Origin: Bin5 sp965221145
GTDB lineage: Bacteria > Chloroflexota > Anaerolineae > Caldilineales > Caldilineaceae
DNA: 64,000 nt
Assembly: GCA_965221145.1 (NCBI GenBank)
Contig: OZ244877.1
Span: forward strand, 3,596,001-3,660,000
Direction: 5' to 3'
Made by a program: the position numbers and the translations under genes. Position 1 is the first letter of the stretch; every line of letters begins with the position of its first letter. Below the pieces are notes generated by a model. The model worked only from the letters and a program-made list of their open reading frames with translations. It was not told where the DNA came from and searched no databases. Shown piece by piece: positions 8,938-17,489 of the stretch.

Positions 8938-9821
8938 GATTCTCTGGACAACGACTCAAGAAGGGGCACAAGTCTTTCCAGTTCTCTATCCAGAACAGGT
9001 TGGATTTCTTCTAATTGAATAGGATTCGCCTGAATGTAAACATAGTGCCTGGAGTTGAGAGCCTCCAAATCACCTGACCATGACTCTGCAATGACGACAG
9101 GGACACACAGGTAGCCTCGGTTTGATGCGACCATTATTGACTTGAAAATGTCCCGCGTAAACAGGAGAGCATGCCCACCCCCCATTGTCTCTCGCGTCTT
9201 AACCGGTATGAGTAGCGTTCCCAATTCACCGGTGACCTGTACGTCGTATGTCTCGTCCTCAATCTTGATCTGTTTGTCACCCACATCAAGTTGCAGGTCA
9301 TAATTCCCGATCACCTGTTGCAGGCTTTTCCTAACTATCCCTTCGACTAGATTCCCTTTGAGCGCTCGGCGGCTGCCTTCGAGTCGGGCTAGCATTACTT
9401 CCGATATTGCAGGCCATTCCCAGCTTTCAGTATCGGGAAAGAGTGGGGCAACAAACTTTCGTATTTCATTCAAGAGATACTGCTTTCTTTCCAGAACCGT
9501 TGTGCCCGGGACTGACTTGAGCAAGGGCTGAAGTCGCTGCGTCGCCGCGTCCCGCATGAGCCAGGCAAGAAAAAACCACTTCGCTTTCGAATTGGCATAA
9601 GGCCGCAGTAATCCATCGTACAACACTGCAGGGGATTCTCGCCGAAGATACCTCTCAATCGTAGCCGCAGCCTGTGAATCCGATCTCTCCGTAATGAACT
9701 CAAGGACGGATGAATAACCCTGACCATTCAGAAACGCTACAAAATCCTCATAGAAGGCACGATTCTCATTCACTACAATCAGAAGTTCCCGCAGCCGAAG
9801 ATTCTGAATGACGTAATTCAT
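8934..9821 (-). CDS. Probable type II restriction endonuclease
   Basis: A 295-residue protein paired tail-to-tail with a methyltransferase. The second half contains EDETYDVQVTGELGTLLIPVKTRE (split at positions 188-211), which fits the core of a PD-(D/E)XK nuclease: Asp193 followed by a beta strand ending in PVK (Lys208), then GGGHALLFTRDI. The middle acidic position is Pro, so the motif is atypical. A conserved glutamate upstream (GNLVEGIVRK) could complete the site. The type II REase assignment rests on gene context plus this motif; the recognition sequence cannot be read. The ATG at 9821 lies 14 bp from the end of the neighbouring propeller gene. Confidence 0.7.
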   Translation of the reverse strand: MNYVIQNLRLRELLIVVNENRAFYEDFVAFLNGQGYSSVLEFITERSDSQAAATIERYLRRESPAVLYDGLLRPYANSKAKWFFLAWLMRDAATQRLQPLLKSVPGTTVLERKQYLLNEIRKFVAPLFPDTESWEWPAISEVMLARLEGSRRALKGNLVEGIVRKSLQQVIGNYDLQLDVGDKQIKIEDETYDVQVTGELGTLLIPVKTRETMGGGHALLFTRDIFKSIMVASNRGYLCVPVVIAESWSGDLEALNSRHYVYIQANPIQLEEIQPVLDRELERLVPLLESLSRES

Positions 9822-9835
9822 CTGATATCAAATGG

Positions 9836-11320
9836 TTACTCAATCCAATAGCTGTACAGACGCGCGTCACGCAACCAGATCCGTAGTTGAATCGGGCCGG
9901 CGGACATCGCTGGCATTCGTTCCTCCCCGCGCCATCTGACCGCCAGGCGCACACCGTCATCCGTCGTGGGAATCGAGTTGTGCCGCTCGAAGCCTGGCAA
10001 CGGCTGACCCGCCGCGTCCAACAACGCGCAGCGTATTTCACCGTTCGCAGCGTCAGCGTTCAGAAAGAGCCGCTCCCCTTCCCAGGCAAACGGCACTGTC
10101 GTCAACGAACCGCCCTCAGAACCGGCGTCCAGCGAAACAAACCCATCCCGCCTCAGCGTGGCCAAACAGATCGCGGCCCGCTCCGGGCTGGCCTTTTCGG
10201 GTTGCCAGCGATGTCTGATGCCGGAATAGTAGAACCACAACTGGTCGCCGCGCACGACCGGGAAGGACGGTCCAAGAATCTGCATCGTATCATATGCGCC
10301 GGCGCCGAGGGGCGAAGTGCCGATAAACGGCGCGCGATTCCCTAGCCGCCGCCAGCTGACCATATCCCTGCTGCTGGCCAGTTGCACGTGGTGGAAGCCG
10401 TCGTGATTGCGGTCGTTCCAGGCGCGCCCCGTATGGTAAAACATGGAGGCAAAGCCGATATAGCGGCTCTCATAGCGGGAGATGGCGAAGTTGTAGACAT
10501 CGACCGCGTGCTCTTCGGGATGGTTGAAGACCGGCTGCTGCAAGGATGGGTCGGCCAAGTGCGCGGCGATAATTTCGCGGGCCTGCTCCTGGTCCTCCTC
10601 TTCCGCATGGAAGACCAGTTGCGGTTCGCTCCAGTTCTCGAAATCTTCGCTGACGGTCAGGGCGTGGGAGCGTCCAAAAGGACCTGGAACCTTGACCGTG
10701 GCGATAAAGAGGCGGTTGCGTTCATCAAGACTGAAATTGGGTTCGTCGCCCGAGGCAATCGGCGGAATGTCGACCCGCGTCCAGTGGATGCCGTCGGGCG
10801 AGGTGGCGAACAGGATGGCCAGCTCCGGCGCCATCGTGAAGCTCAACGCCTTGTAGCGCCGATTTGGGTCCGGGTCGCGACTGTCATAGACCGCGCCGAG
10901 AATCTCGGCAGTGCAGCCATCGCCCATCGGAATGTAGACGAAATTGTTTTCGCGCGTGCCGAGGTAGTCGGCCTGGCGCACAATCGGCTGATACCAGTGG
11001 AGGCCATCGCGGCTCTCGTGATAGCCCGAAAGACCGGCGATGCCGTGTAACTCCTCCGGCGTTATGCAGATGGTCCACAGCTTCCAAACCTGCTCTTGTG
11101 GGTCCCAGACCGGCGCGCAGCGGATCTCCGGGTTTCCACCCAGCGCAGGCTCACGCCGGATGACGGCTCCCCGTTTGTGCGGCTGATGCAACACCATGCG
11201 CAGATTTTCCATGGACGCAACGTCGACGTCATCCAGAAAAAGTTGCCGTTGCCCTGCCGGAAAGGTGTTGAATGCGCTTCCGCCCGAGAGGAGCGCGTGA
11301 GCGTTCGCTTCCTCAGTCAT
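9836..11320 (-). CDS. Glycosidase-like beta-propeller protein, RQLFLDD family (copy 2)
   Basis: A 494-residue paralogue of 6356-7828. It has GQRQLFLDDVDV at about residues 23-34, the blade motifs SRDGLHWYQP, SPDGIHWTR and GDEPNFSLDE, and a C-terminal beta-sandwich part (GPIQLRIWLRDARLYSYWIE). No signal sequence is visible. It directly precedes the importer genes on the same strand (82 bp gap to dppC), so it may act on the imported oligomer; that is inference. It is intact, whereas the copy that once lay between the two is reduced to a scar. Confidence 0.7.
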   Translation of the reverse strand: MTEEANAHALLSGGSAFNTFPAGQRQLFLDDVDVASMENLRMVLHQPHKRGAVIRREPALGGNPEIRCAPVWDPQEQVWKLWTICITPEELHGIAGLSGYHESRDGLHWYQPIVRQADYLGTRENNFVYIPMGDGCTAEILGAVYDSRDPDPNRRYKALSFTMAPELAILFATSPDGIHWTRVDIPPIASGDEPNFSLDERNRLFIATVKVPGPFGRSHALTVSEDFENWSEPQLVFHAEEEDQEQAREIIAAHLADPSLQQPVFNHPEEHAVDVYNFAISRYESRYIGFASMFYHTGRAWNDRNHDGFHHVQLASSRDMVSWRRLGNRAPFIGTSPLGAGAYDTMQILGPSFPVVRGDQLWFYYSGIRHRWQPEKASPERAAICLATLRRDGFVSLDAGSEGGSLTTVPFAWEGERLFLNADAANGEIRCALLDAAGQPLPGFERHNSIPTTDDGVRLAVRWRGEERMPAMSAGPIQLRIWLRDARLYSYWIE

Positions 11321-11401
11321 CTTCTGCCTTTATATGGGGAAATGTTGATGAAGATGGAGAACCAGTTGCTGCCGCTGTTTACTAGCATGAAGCGTTCAGG
11401 G

Positions 11402-12295
11402 CTAGTCCAGGGTCATACGCGGGTCGAAGGCATCGCGCAAGGCATCGCCGAAAAAGTTCATAGATAGCACGGCGAAGGCGATAGCCACAGCCGATGGCAG
11501 CCACCGCCAAGGCAGGTTTTCCAGGATCGGGAGTTGCAAGGCGGTCGTCAAAGTCTGCCCCCAACTTGGCGTCGGTTGTTGCACGCCCAAGCCAAGAAAA
11601 CTGAGACTCGACTCGGTCAGGATTGCGCCGGCCAGCCCCAGCGTCGCGGCCACCACCACCGGGCCGACCACGTTGGGCAGAATGTGACGGAAGATGATGC
11701 GGCGGGTCGGTACGCCCATGGCTACGGCGGCTGTGACGAAATCCTGGCTGCGCAGGCTCAGGAACTGACCGCGTATCAGGCGGGTCATACCTGGCCAGCC
11801 GAAGATGCCGATAATCACCATGATGTTGAAGATGTTTGGCGGCAGGACCGCTGCCACGGTTATGATCAGCAGAAAAGTGGGGAAACACATGATGATGTCG
11901 GTGAAGCGCATGATAACGTTGTCCACATGGCCGCCGACGTATCCGGAAACGCTGCCGAGCACCAGCGCGATCGATGTGTAGATGCCTACGGCAACAAGCC
12001 CGACCGAAAGCGACACGCGCGCGCCGTAGACCAGGCGCGCCCAGACATCGCGGCCGATGGCGTCCGTGCCCAAGATATGTACGGCGCTGGGCGGCTTGTT
12101 CTTCATCTTCAGGTCCATGGCCGCCGGGTCGATGCCGGCGATAAGGGGCGCGAAGACCGCGGCGATCACAAGAATCACCAACATGCCCAGTCCAATCATT
12201 CCCAGCTTATGGCGGGACAGTCGCCGCCAGAATCGATGTTGGACTGAATCGCTGCCCGGCGCTTGCAGCGTGTCGGTCAGATCAACAGCAGCCAT
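11402..12295 (-). CDS. Oligopeptide/dipeptide-type ABC importer permease (DppC-like)
   Basis: This 297-residue inner-membrane permease starts with a cytoplasmic basic stretch (FWRRLSRHKLGMIGL) and then TM1. It contains the PPSAVHILGTDAIGRDVWARLVYG region diagnostic of DppC/OppC (split at 70-92). The EAA loop is A..MGVPTRRIIFRHILPN, and it ends FFGDALRDAFDPR. The ATG at 12295 has GGGGAG upstream. It works with DppB (12416-13378) and the binding protein 13467-15173. No intact ATP-binding gene lies next to them, so an ATPase must be supplied from elsewhere. Confidence 0.93.
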   Translation of the reverse strand: MAAVDLTDTLQAPGSDSVQHRFWRRLSRHKLGMIGLGMLVILVIAAVFAPLIAGIDPAAMDLKMKNKPPSAVHILGTDAIGRDVWARLVYGARVSLSVGLVAVGIYTSIALVLGSVSGYVGGHVDNVIMRFTDIIMCFPTFLLIITVAAVLPPNIFNIMVIIGIFGWPGMTRLIRGQFLSLRSQDFVTAAVAMGVPTRRIIFRHILPNVVGPVVVAATLGLAGAILTESSLSFLGLGVQQPTPSWGQTLTTALQLPILENLPWRWLPSAVAIAFAVLSMNFFGDALRDAFDPRMTLD

Positions 12296-12415
12296 CGCCT
12301 GAACTCCCCGCCTCGCACCCGTTCGAAGCCGTCATTTGATTGAGATGATGCAGACAGTTCAACGCAGCTTTCATGGAATTCTCAGTATGCGTGGGAATCA
12401 CATCCCATCCTCGCC

Positions 12416-13378
12416 CTATTCGTAGCGAATGCGCGGGTCGGCGAAGGCGTAGGTGATGTCCGCCAGCAGATTACTCATCAGGACAACGAGCGCCACCATG
12501 AAGTTTACACCCATAATAACAGGATAGTCGCGTGAGAAAATGGCCGTCAGGCTGTACGTCCCCATGCCCGGCCAGGCGAATATGTGCTCAATGATAACAG
12601 TGCCGCCGATCAGGAATGGAATGTCAAGACTGATAATCGTAATAAGGGGTATTAGGGCGTTGCGCAGGGCATGCCCCAGCAGGACGGCTCTTTCAGCCAT
12701 ACCCTTGGCGCGCGCAACCGTTATGTAGTCCTGGCGAATGACATCGAGCAGGCTGCTGCGTGAATAGCGCATGAAGCTGGCCATGCTTCCCAATCCGAGA
12801 ACCAATGCAGGTAAGGTCATGTGGTGAAGGCGATCCAGGATCGACGCCTCTTCGCCATAATTTGTAATGCCGGACGTGGGGAAGAGATTTATCTTCAACG
12901 AAAACAGGAAGATCGCCCCGATCGCAAAGACGAAGCCGGGCGTGGATATCCAGATGAAACCAAGCAGCGTGAGCAATTGGTCAACCCAGGTGTACTGCTT
13001 TACCGCCGAAAGAATACCCAGACCGGCGCCGAAGATGATGCCAAACAGAAGCGAAGTCGCAGTGAGTTGGAGTGTTGCCGGCAGCCTTGCCAGGATTTCG
13101 TCGCGCACGGGCGCCCCCGATATGAGCGACTTCCCCATATTGCCCTTTGCCAACTCCCTCAACCAGATCAGATAGCGTGTCCACGGCTTCTTATCGAGGC
13201 CGTAGTTCTCGCGCATCGCCTCCAACTGTTCAGGCGTGTAGTTGACAACCGTCAACGGCGGAATCAGGGAGTCGAGAAAATCGCCCGGCATCAGTTCGGT
13301 AAGTACAAACGTGACCAGGGTCAGACCCAGGAGAATGGGCGCTGAGATCGTCAGGCGACGCAAGATGTAGGTTCGCAA
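12416..13378 (-). CDS. Oligopeptide/dipeptide-type ABC importer permease (DppB-like)
   Basis: A 320-residue permease with about six membrane segments. The N-terminus RRLTISAPILLGLTLVTF is typical, as are a periplasmic loop with PWTRYLIWLRELAKGNMGKS and the EAA loop ARAKGMAERAVLLGHALRNALIP. The C-terminus is DITYAFADPRIRYE. The start is probably TTG at 13378, preceded by GAGGGTGCAGCC; the expected MR.YILRR start matches. A strong hairpin (13401-13455) lies between it and the upstream binding-protein gene. Confidence 0.92.
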   Translation of the reverse strand: MRTYILRRLTISAPILLGLTLVTFVLTELMPGDFLDSLIPPLTVVNYTPEQLEAMRENYGLDKKPWTRYLIWLRELAKGNMGKSLISGAPVRDEILARLPATLQLTATSLLFGIIFGAGLGILSAVKQYTWVDQLLTLLGFIWISTPGFVFAIGAIFLFSLKINLFPTSGITNYGEEASILDRLHHMTLPALVLGLGSMASFMRYSRSSLLDVIRQDYITVARAKGMAERAVLLGHALRNALIPLITIISLDIPFLIGGTVIIEHIFAWPGMGTYSLTAIFSRDYPVIMGVNFMVALVVLMSNLLADITYAFADPRIRYE

Positions 13379-13400
13379 GGCTGCACCCTCAGTACCGGAA

Positions 13401-13455
13401 AGAATCGAGGGAAGAGTAGAGAGGAGAGACTCCCTACTTCACTTCCCTCGATTCT
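13401..13455 (-). promoter_or_regulatory. Intercistronic hairpin between binding-protein and permease genes
   Basis: AGAATCGAGGGAAG (13401-13414) and its exact complement CTTCCCTCGATTCT (13442-13455) form a 14-bp perfect stem. A smaller GTAG/CTAC-GGAG/CTCC stem sits in the loop. It lies in the 88-bp gap after the binding-protein stop and has no T-tract, so it is more likely an mRNA stabiliser or partial attenuator than a full terminator. Confidence 0.65.
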
Positions 13456-13466
13456 CTCTACAAGCG

Positions 13467-15173
13467 CTATTCCGAAACAGACCAGTTCACGGCGTTGGCA
13501 AAGCCGTTGCTCCAGGGATAGTAGCGGTTCCAGAGGGCGTCTTCATTGAAGCCGCTGACCCGTTTGTTGACCGCCACGGCGCCGATGAACTGCAGGAAGG
13601 GCATGATTGGCAGTTCGTCATTCAGACGCACCTGGATCTGATTGTGAATCGCCATCCGCTCTTCCAGATCGACCGTCGTTGCGGTCTGATTGAATAGTGC
13701 TTGGGCTTCCGGGTCGCCCCACGGCGTGGTGCAGCGTTCCGAAACGGTGAAGAAGGCGTTGTACTGCTCGGGGAAGGAGAAGCCCCAGCCCTGGTAATAC
13801 ATTTCAAAGTCGCAGGCCTTTTGCGCATTTGTGGCCGAAGTGCCTTCCAGGTACTGCAACTGCGTCTCTACGCCGACCGCAGCCAGGTTCTGCTGGATCG
13901 CGGCCATAATGTCCTGGTGCAGGGCGTCGCCATAGTACCAAATCACGCGCAGAACGCTGTCCGGGTCCCAGGCGCCGTCGGCTTCGGCCGCGGCCAGCAG
14001 CTCCATCGCCTTTTCGGGGTTGTATTCATACTGGTTGAGGCCGTCAGCCACCCAGGGCCGCATCTCCATATAGGAGTTATAGGGCTGACAGAGACCGGAG
14101 TAGAGACCCTCGCAGATGCCGACGCGGTCGATGGCGTAGGCCAGGGCCTGGCGTACGCGCTTGTCAGCCAGAATCTGCGATTCGTAGTTCAGCAAGAAGA
14201 CGCGGATGTAGTTGCGGTTGACCAGGTCGATATCGACGTTGTCCAGTTCCAGCGACTGTTCGTAGAAGTCCTGTGGAACGTTCCAGACATCCAGTTCGCC
14301 CTTCTGCAGAGCGATGAACTGCGTGTCGGCCGCGCCGAAGTTCTTGTAGATGATACGCGCCAGTTTGGGCCGGCCGCCGTAGTAATCCTCGTTGCGCTCA
14401 AGTTCGATGAACTGGTCGCGCTCGGCACGCACGAATTTGAACGGCCCGGAGCCGATGTTGAGTTCCGGCGTGTACCAGGCGGGCGCGTGGTGTTCCACGA
14501 TATCTTCGGGAGCCACCTCGCTGAAGATGTGTGCCGGCAGGATCTGCAGGTCAGTGGTTGCCGACAGATGCCAGCCGACGTTTGTGTCCACCAGCTGGAA
14601 GACAACGGTGAAGTCATCCGGCGCGTAGACGCCCGGCAGTTCATCGGAAACGCCGTCATAGAAGTCCTGGCCGCCCTCGAGGCTGCCCATCCAGCGCCGC
14701 GGGTTGATGTTGGTGGCCTGCGTCATGATAAAGCGGACCGTCTCCACCACATCGTTGGCCGTGACCGGCTCGCCATCGTGCCACTTGGCGTCCTGGCGCA
14801 GTTTGAATGTGTAGGTGGTGGCGTCGTCGGATACCTCCCACTCGAGCGCCAGATCCGGGTGGGGTTCATTGTTGCGGTCGAGATCGAACAGGCGGCTGTG
14901 GGTCAGCATCGCCGGCGTGTTGCTGCTGTTGCCGTACTGGTAGGTCGGCCGGAAGGGGCTGAATGTTCCCCAAGGCGAACCTGTGTTGAAGGTCATCGTG
15001 CCGCCGTCATCAACGGCGGCCGCTTCTTCCGCCAGCGCTGCAGTCGCTTCCGGCATCGCTTCCGGCGCGGCGCTCGGCGCAACGGCCGGCGCGCAAGCGG
15101 TCAACACAACGCCGGCAGCCGTCGTTGCGGAGAGGCTGAGGAAATCTCGGCGGGAAAATCTGGACTTTTTCAT
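13467..15173 (-). CDS. ABC importer substrate-binding lipoprotein, SBP_bac_5 family
   Basis: This 568-residue extracytoplasmic protein carries a twin-arginine signal (FSRRDFL, residues 6-12) with an overlapping lipobox LTAC (Cys27). A low-complexity Ala/Pro/Glu linker follows, then the family-5 fold (W.VSDDATTYTFKLRQDAKWHDGEPVTANDVV, split around 110-140). SBP_bac_5 proteins bind peptides, nickel, opines or oligosaccharides. It is first in the importer operon with dppB and dppC. Neighbouring glycosidase-like and dehydrogenase genes suggest a sugar or amino-sugar ligand; this is inferred. Confidence 0.92.
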   Translation of the reverse strand: MKKSRFSRRDFLSLSATTAAGVVLTACAPAVAPSAAPEAMPEATAALAEEAAAVDDGGTMTFNTGSPWGTFSPFRPTYQYGNSSNTPAMLTHSRLFDLDRNNEPHPDLALEWEVSDDATTYTFKLRQDAKWHDGEPVTANDVVETVRFIMTQATNINPRRWMGSLEGGQDFYDGVSDELPGVYAPDDFTVVFQLVDTNVGWHLSATTDLQILPAHIFSEVAPEDIVEHHAPAWYTPELNIGSGPFKFVRAERDQFIELERNEDYYGGRPKLARIIYKNFGAADTQFIALQKGELDVWNVPQDFYEQSLELDNVDIDLVNRNYIRVFLLNYESQILADKRVRQALAYAIDRVGICEGLYSGLCQPYNSYMEMRPWVADGLNQYEYNPEKAMELLAAAEADGAWDPDSVLRVIWYYGDALHQDIMAAIQQNLAAVGVETQLQYLEGTSATNAQKACDFEMYYQGWGFSFPEQYNAFFTVSERCTTPWGDPEAQALFNQTATTVDLEERMAIHNQIQVRLNDELPIMPFLQFIGAVAVNKRVSGFNEDALWNRYYPWSNGFANAVNWSVSE

Positions 15174-15637
15174 CGTTTGACTCCATCTGGTTCTTGTGGT
15201 TCGATTGAGAGGTAATTCTGACAGAAGGCAGGTGAATCTGTACCATCTGTCATTGGGAGTGTGTCAGCACCCGTGTCTGCGACCAACGCTTCGCTCCTCC
15301 TTTACTCGAATCTGTGCCATTGACTCTTGGTTACGTGATCATCATCATGGGAAAAGACCGGCGTGAATTCTGAAGGCATAACTTGCCTCAGAAATGGCCT
15401 GTTTCGCGAACCCATTTAAGAGGAGACGCGGTGCAAAAACCGCATCTCCGCTCCCCGTCCACATTCTGTTATCGGCGCAAGTGCTGGCCTGTTTCACTGT
15501 TCAGCCCGGGTGCTTCATTGAACTACCGGGGAGGCATTCGCGGGCCGCGCTCGTTCTGCTGACCGTGCCCGCAGTTTAGCACGGAGACCGTTGCGTGTCA
15601 AAGTTTATGCAGATCGGGGATGCGTTCAACCTGCGGC
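15174..15637. other. 464-bp non-coding region upstream of the importer operon
   Basis: I recognise no gene in this stretch. It should contain the promoter for the minus-strand operon starting at 15173, but I see no clear -35/-10 pair. The word GGCCTGTTTC occurs twice (around 15397 and 15488). The gene immediately upstream on the same strand ends at 15638. Confidence 0.5.
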
Positions 15638-16363
15638 CTATGAATTCGACTGCGCCGAAGAGTCATGGAAGTCGATCCGCACTTCACTCAATCTGACCTC
15701 CCCGGACGGAAGATACGCTTTGTCCACATCATAGGCGACGCCCGCCCGCCGAAAGTGCGGACCGTCCGGCTGCGGCGACAGCGGCACAATTTGCAGGGGG
15801 TGAAACAGGAGGATGATGTCGATATTGACATCCCGCAACACTTCTTCGATTTCACCCCAGCCGTATACGTCATTCAGATCGTGGCGCGCGCCCAGGCAGA
15901 GCCACTGCTCCTGGTCGGGCGTAAGCGTGATCGTCTGTTCCGTCCAGTCCGGCGTCACCACGAAGGGCTGCGAAGTCAGCACGAAGTTGATCGCCTTATC
16001 GCCCACCCACGACTGACAGTGCAGCCGCAACTCGGCACCCTTCAGGTCGACGTCGCCCTTCAACCGGAGAGTAACGCGGGCATTGCGAAAATCACGCGGA
16101 TAGCCGCCGTCGATAAAGCGGTTGCCCTCCATCAGCGGGCCATAGCGCGGGCCAGAGTTGGCCTGCGGCGCGGTGTGAAGAATGAAGAGCAAATGAAGAT
16201 AGCCGCCGCCCGGTGGGGCATGATTGAAGTCGATTCCCCACGGGCTGCGGGAGACCAACGCACCGTCTTCAATAACAGCCGGCGCGGGCTGATTCGGCCC
16301 CAACCAGGCAATCCAGCCTCCAGCCCCGTCTTCGAATGTCTCGCGGTAGATAGATTGGCTCAT
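15638..16363 (-). CDS. Uncharacterised beta-sandwich-like protein
   Basis: I do not recognise a named family for this 241-residue protein. It opens SIYRETFEDGAGGWIAWLGPN, and its composition (many short strands, aromatic residues, FRNARVTLRLKG, and ELRLHCQSWVG) resembles a concanavalin-like or carbohydrate-binding sandwich. There is no signal peptide. The ATG at 16363 is chosen because GAGGTG lies about 7 bp upstream; a GTG at 16372 is possible. It is 20 bp downstream of a dehydrogenase on the same strand and so shares an operon with two Gfo/Idh/MocA genes. Role unknown; carbohydrate binding is a guess. Confidence 0.6.
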   Translation of the reverse strand: MSQSIYRETFEDGAGGWIAWLGPNQPAPAVIEDGALVSRSPWGIDFNHAPPGGGYLHLLFILHTAPQANSGPRYGPLMEGNRFIDGGYPRDFRNARVTLRLKGDVDLKGAELRLHCQSWVGDKAINFVLTSQPFVVTPDWTEQTITLTPDQEQWLCLGARHDLNDVYGWGEIEEVLRDVNIDIILLFHPLQIVPLSPQPDGPHFRRAGVAYDVDKAYLPSGEVRLSEVRIDFHDSSAQSNS

Positions 16364-16383
16364 TGCACTCACCTCATCGACAG

Positions 16384-17478
16384 TTACGACTCGATTCTCA
16401 CGGCGCGGCCCGTGGCCGAGGACTCTTTGGCCGCTTCGATGATCTCCAGCATATGCACGGAATCCTCGATCGGCGCAGGTGCGGGCGCACCGGTTTGGGC
16501 AGCGGTAAAGAAGTCACGATAAAGCTCTTCGGCCAAGATGCCCCCGTATGCAGGCGCATAGGGAATGGCATGGCGTTCCAGACGGACGCCGCCCGTGTTC
16601 CAGCGGCGCGCTTCGCTGAACAGGATAAACGTCCCGGCTTCCCCCTCGCTCTCGCCCGTCGCCCCTTGGGGTTCGAGCAAGGGCAGAGTGGCGTATCCTT
16701 CGGTGCCGCGCATACCGATATAGAAGTCGTAGGCGGCCCTGTTTCCCCGCAGATGATAGCCCGCCTGGAAAGTGCCCAGCCGGCCGCTTTCAAACTTGAG
16801 AATCAGAAAGCCGGTATCCTCCACGGCGGTTTTCTGCGGGTTCAGATTGCCAACCATCGCCATCACCTCGACCACGCGTTCCTGCATCAGGTAGAGGACC
16901 AGGTCGAGACAATGGCAGCCAAGCCAGGAGAGAATCCCGTGTCCTGCCGTTTTCGGATCAAAGGTATACGTGGAAGTGTCCCGGTAAAGCAGGAGACCGT
17001 TGAGGAGCTTGGCCTCAATCGTCATTATATCGCCGAGCGCGCCATCCGCCAGCGCCCGCTTGAGGCTGAGCGTCATGGGATGATAGCGCCACTGAAGCAT
17101 TGCGCCGGCCGTTACGCCCTTGCGTCGGGCCAACTCGGCGACCCGGCGCAGGTCAGAAGAATGGATGGCCGCAGGTTTATCGTACAGCACGGGCAGCCCG
17201 GCGTCGACGACCTGCTCCATAATAGCAGGCGCATGGTCGGGGCGAGCGCACATGATTACAGCGTCGAGATCGGGGCGTTCCAGCAGCGCCGCAACGTCTG
17301 TGTATTTCCCGACGACCCGTGCGGATTCGTCAGCCATCTCCTCCACGCTGACCAGATCGGTGGCCGCGCACACGTGGATCGACTCGACTTCGGCAAGCCG
17401 ATCAAGCACGCCTACATGGCCGCGTTCATGGCCGTGTGACGATATTGCGCCTATAACGAGACCTCGTTTCTCAGTCAT
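16384..17478 (-). CDS. Gfo/Idh/MocA-family NAD(P)-dependent oxidoreductase
   Basis: This 364-residue protein has an N-terminal Rossmann domain whose usual GxGxxG loop is altered (IGAISSHGH, residues 9-17). The family catalytic EKP motif reads DKP (100-102), keeping the lysine. The C-terminal sheet domain contains WLGCHCLDL, the usual position of the substrate histidine. I chose the ATG at 17478 because GGGAGAGC precedes it; another ATG lies at 17493. It follows its paralogue 17490-18518 by 11 bp. Confidence 0.88.
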   Translation of the reverse strand: MTEKRGLVIGAISSHGHERGHVGVLDRLAEVESIHVCAATDLVSVEEMADESARVVGKYTDVAALLERPDLDAVIMCARPDHAPAIMEQVVDAGLPVLYDKPAAIHSSDLRRVAELARRKGVTAGAMLQWRYHPMTLSLKRALADGALGDIMTIEAKLLNGLLLYRDTSTYTFDPKTAGHGILSWLGCHCLDLVLYLMQERVVEVMAMVGNLNPQKTAVEDTGFLILKFESGRLGTFQAGYHLRGNRAAYDFYIGMRGTEGYATLPLLEPQGATGESEGEAGTFILFSEARRWNTGGVRLERHAIPYAPAYGGILAEELYRDFFTAAQTGAPAPAPIEDSVHMLEIIEAAKESSATGRAVRIES

Positions 17479-17489
17479 TCTGCTCTCCC

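Noticed and set aside
7841..9890. R-M island with a long target duplication (paralogue 3' ends on both sides)
   Set aside because: The two 3' ends differ at many positions and one has a frameshift, so they are diverged paralogues rather than a recent duplication.
13701..15215. Long open frame (504 codons) opposite the binding-protein gene
   Set aside because: It is antisense to a protein with clear signal, lipobox and family motifs; long antisense frames are expected in GC-rich DNA with this codon use.
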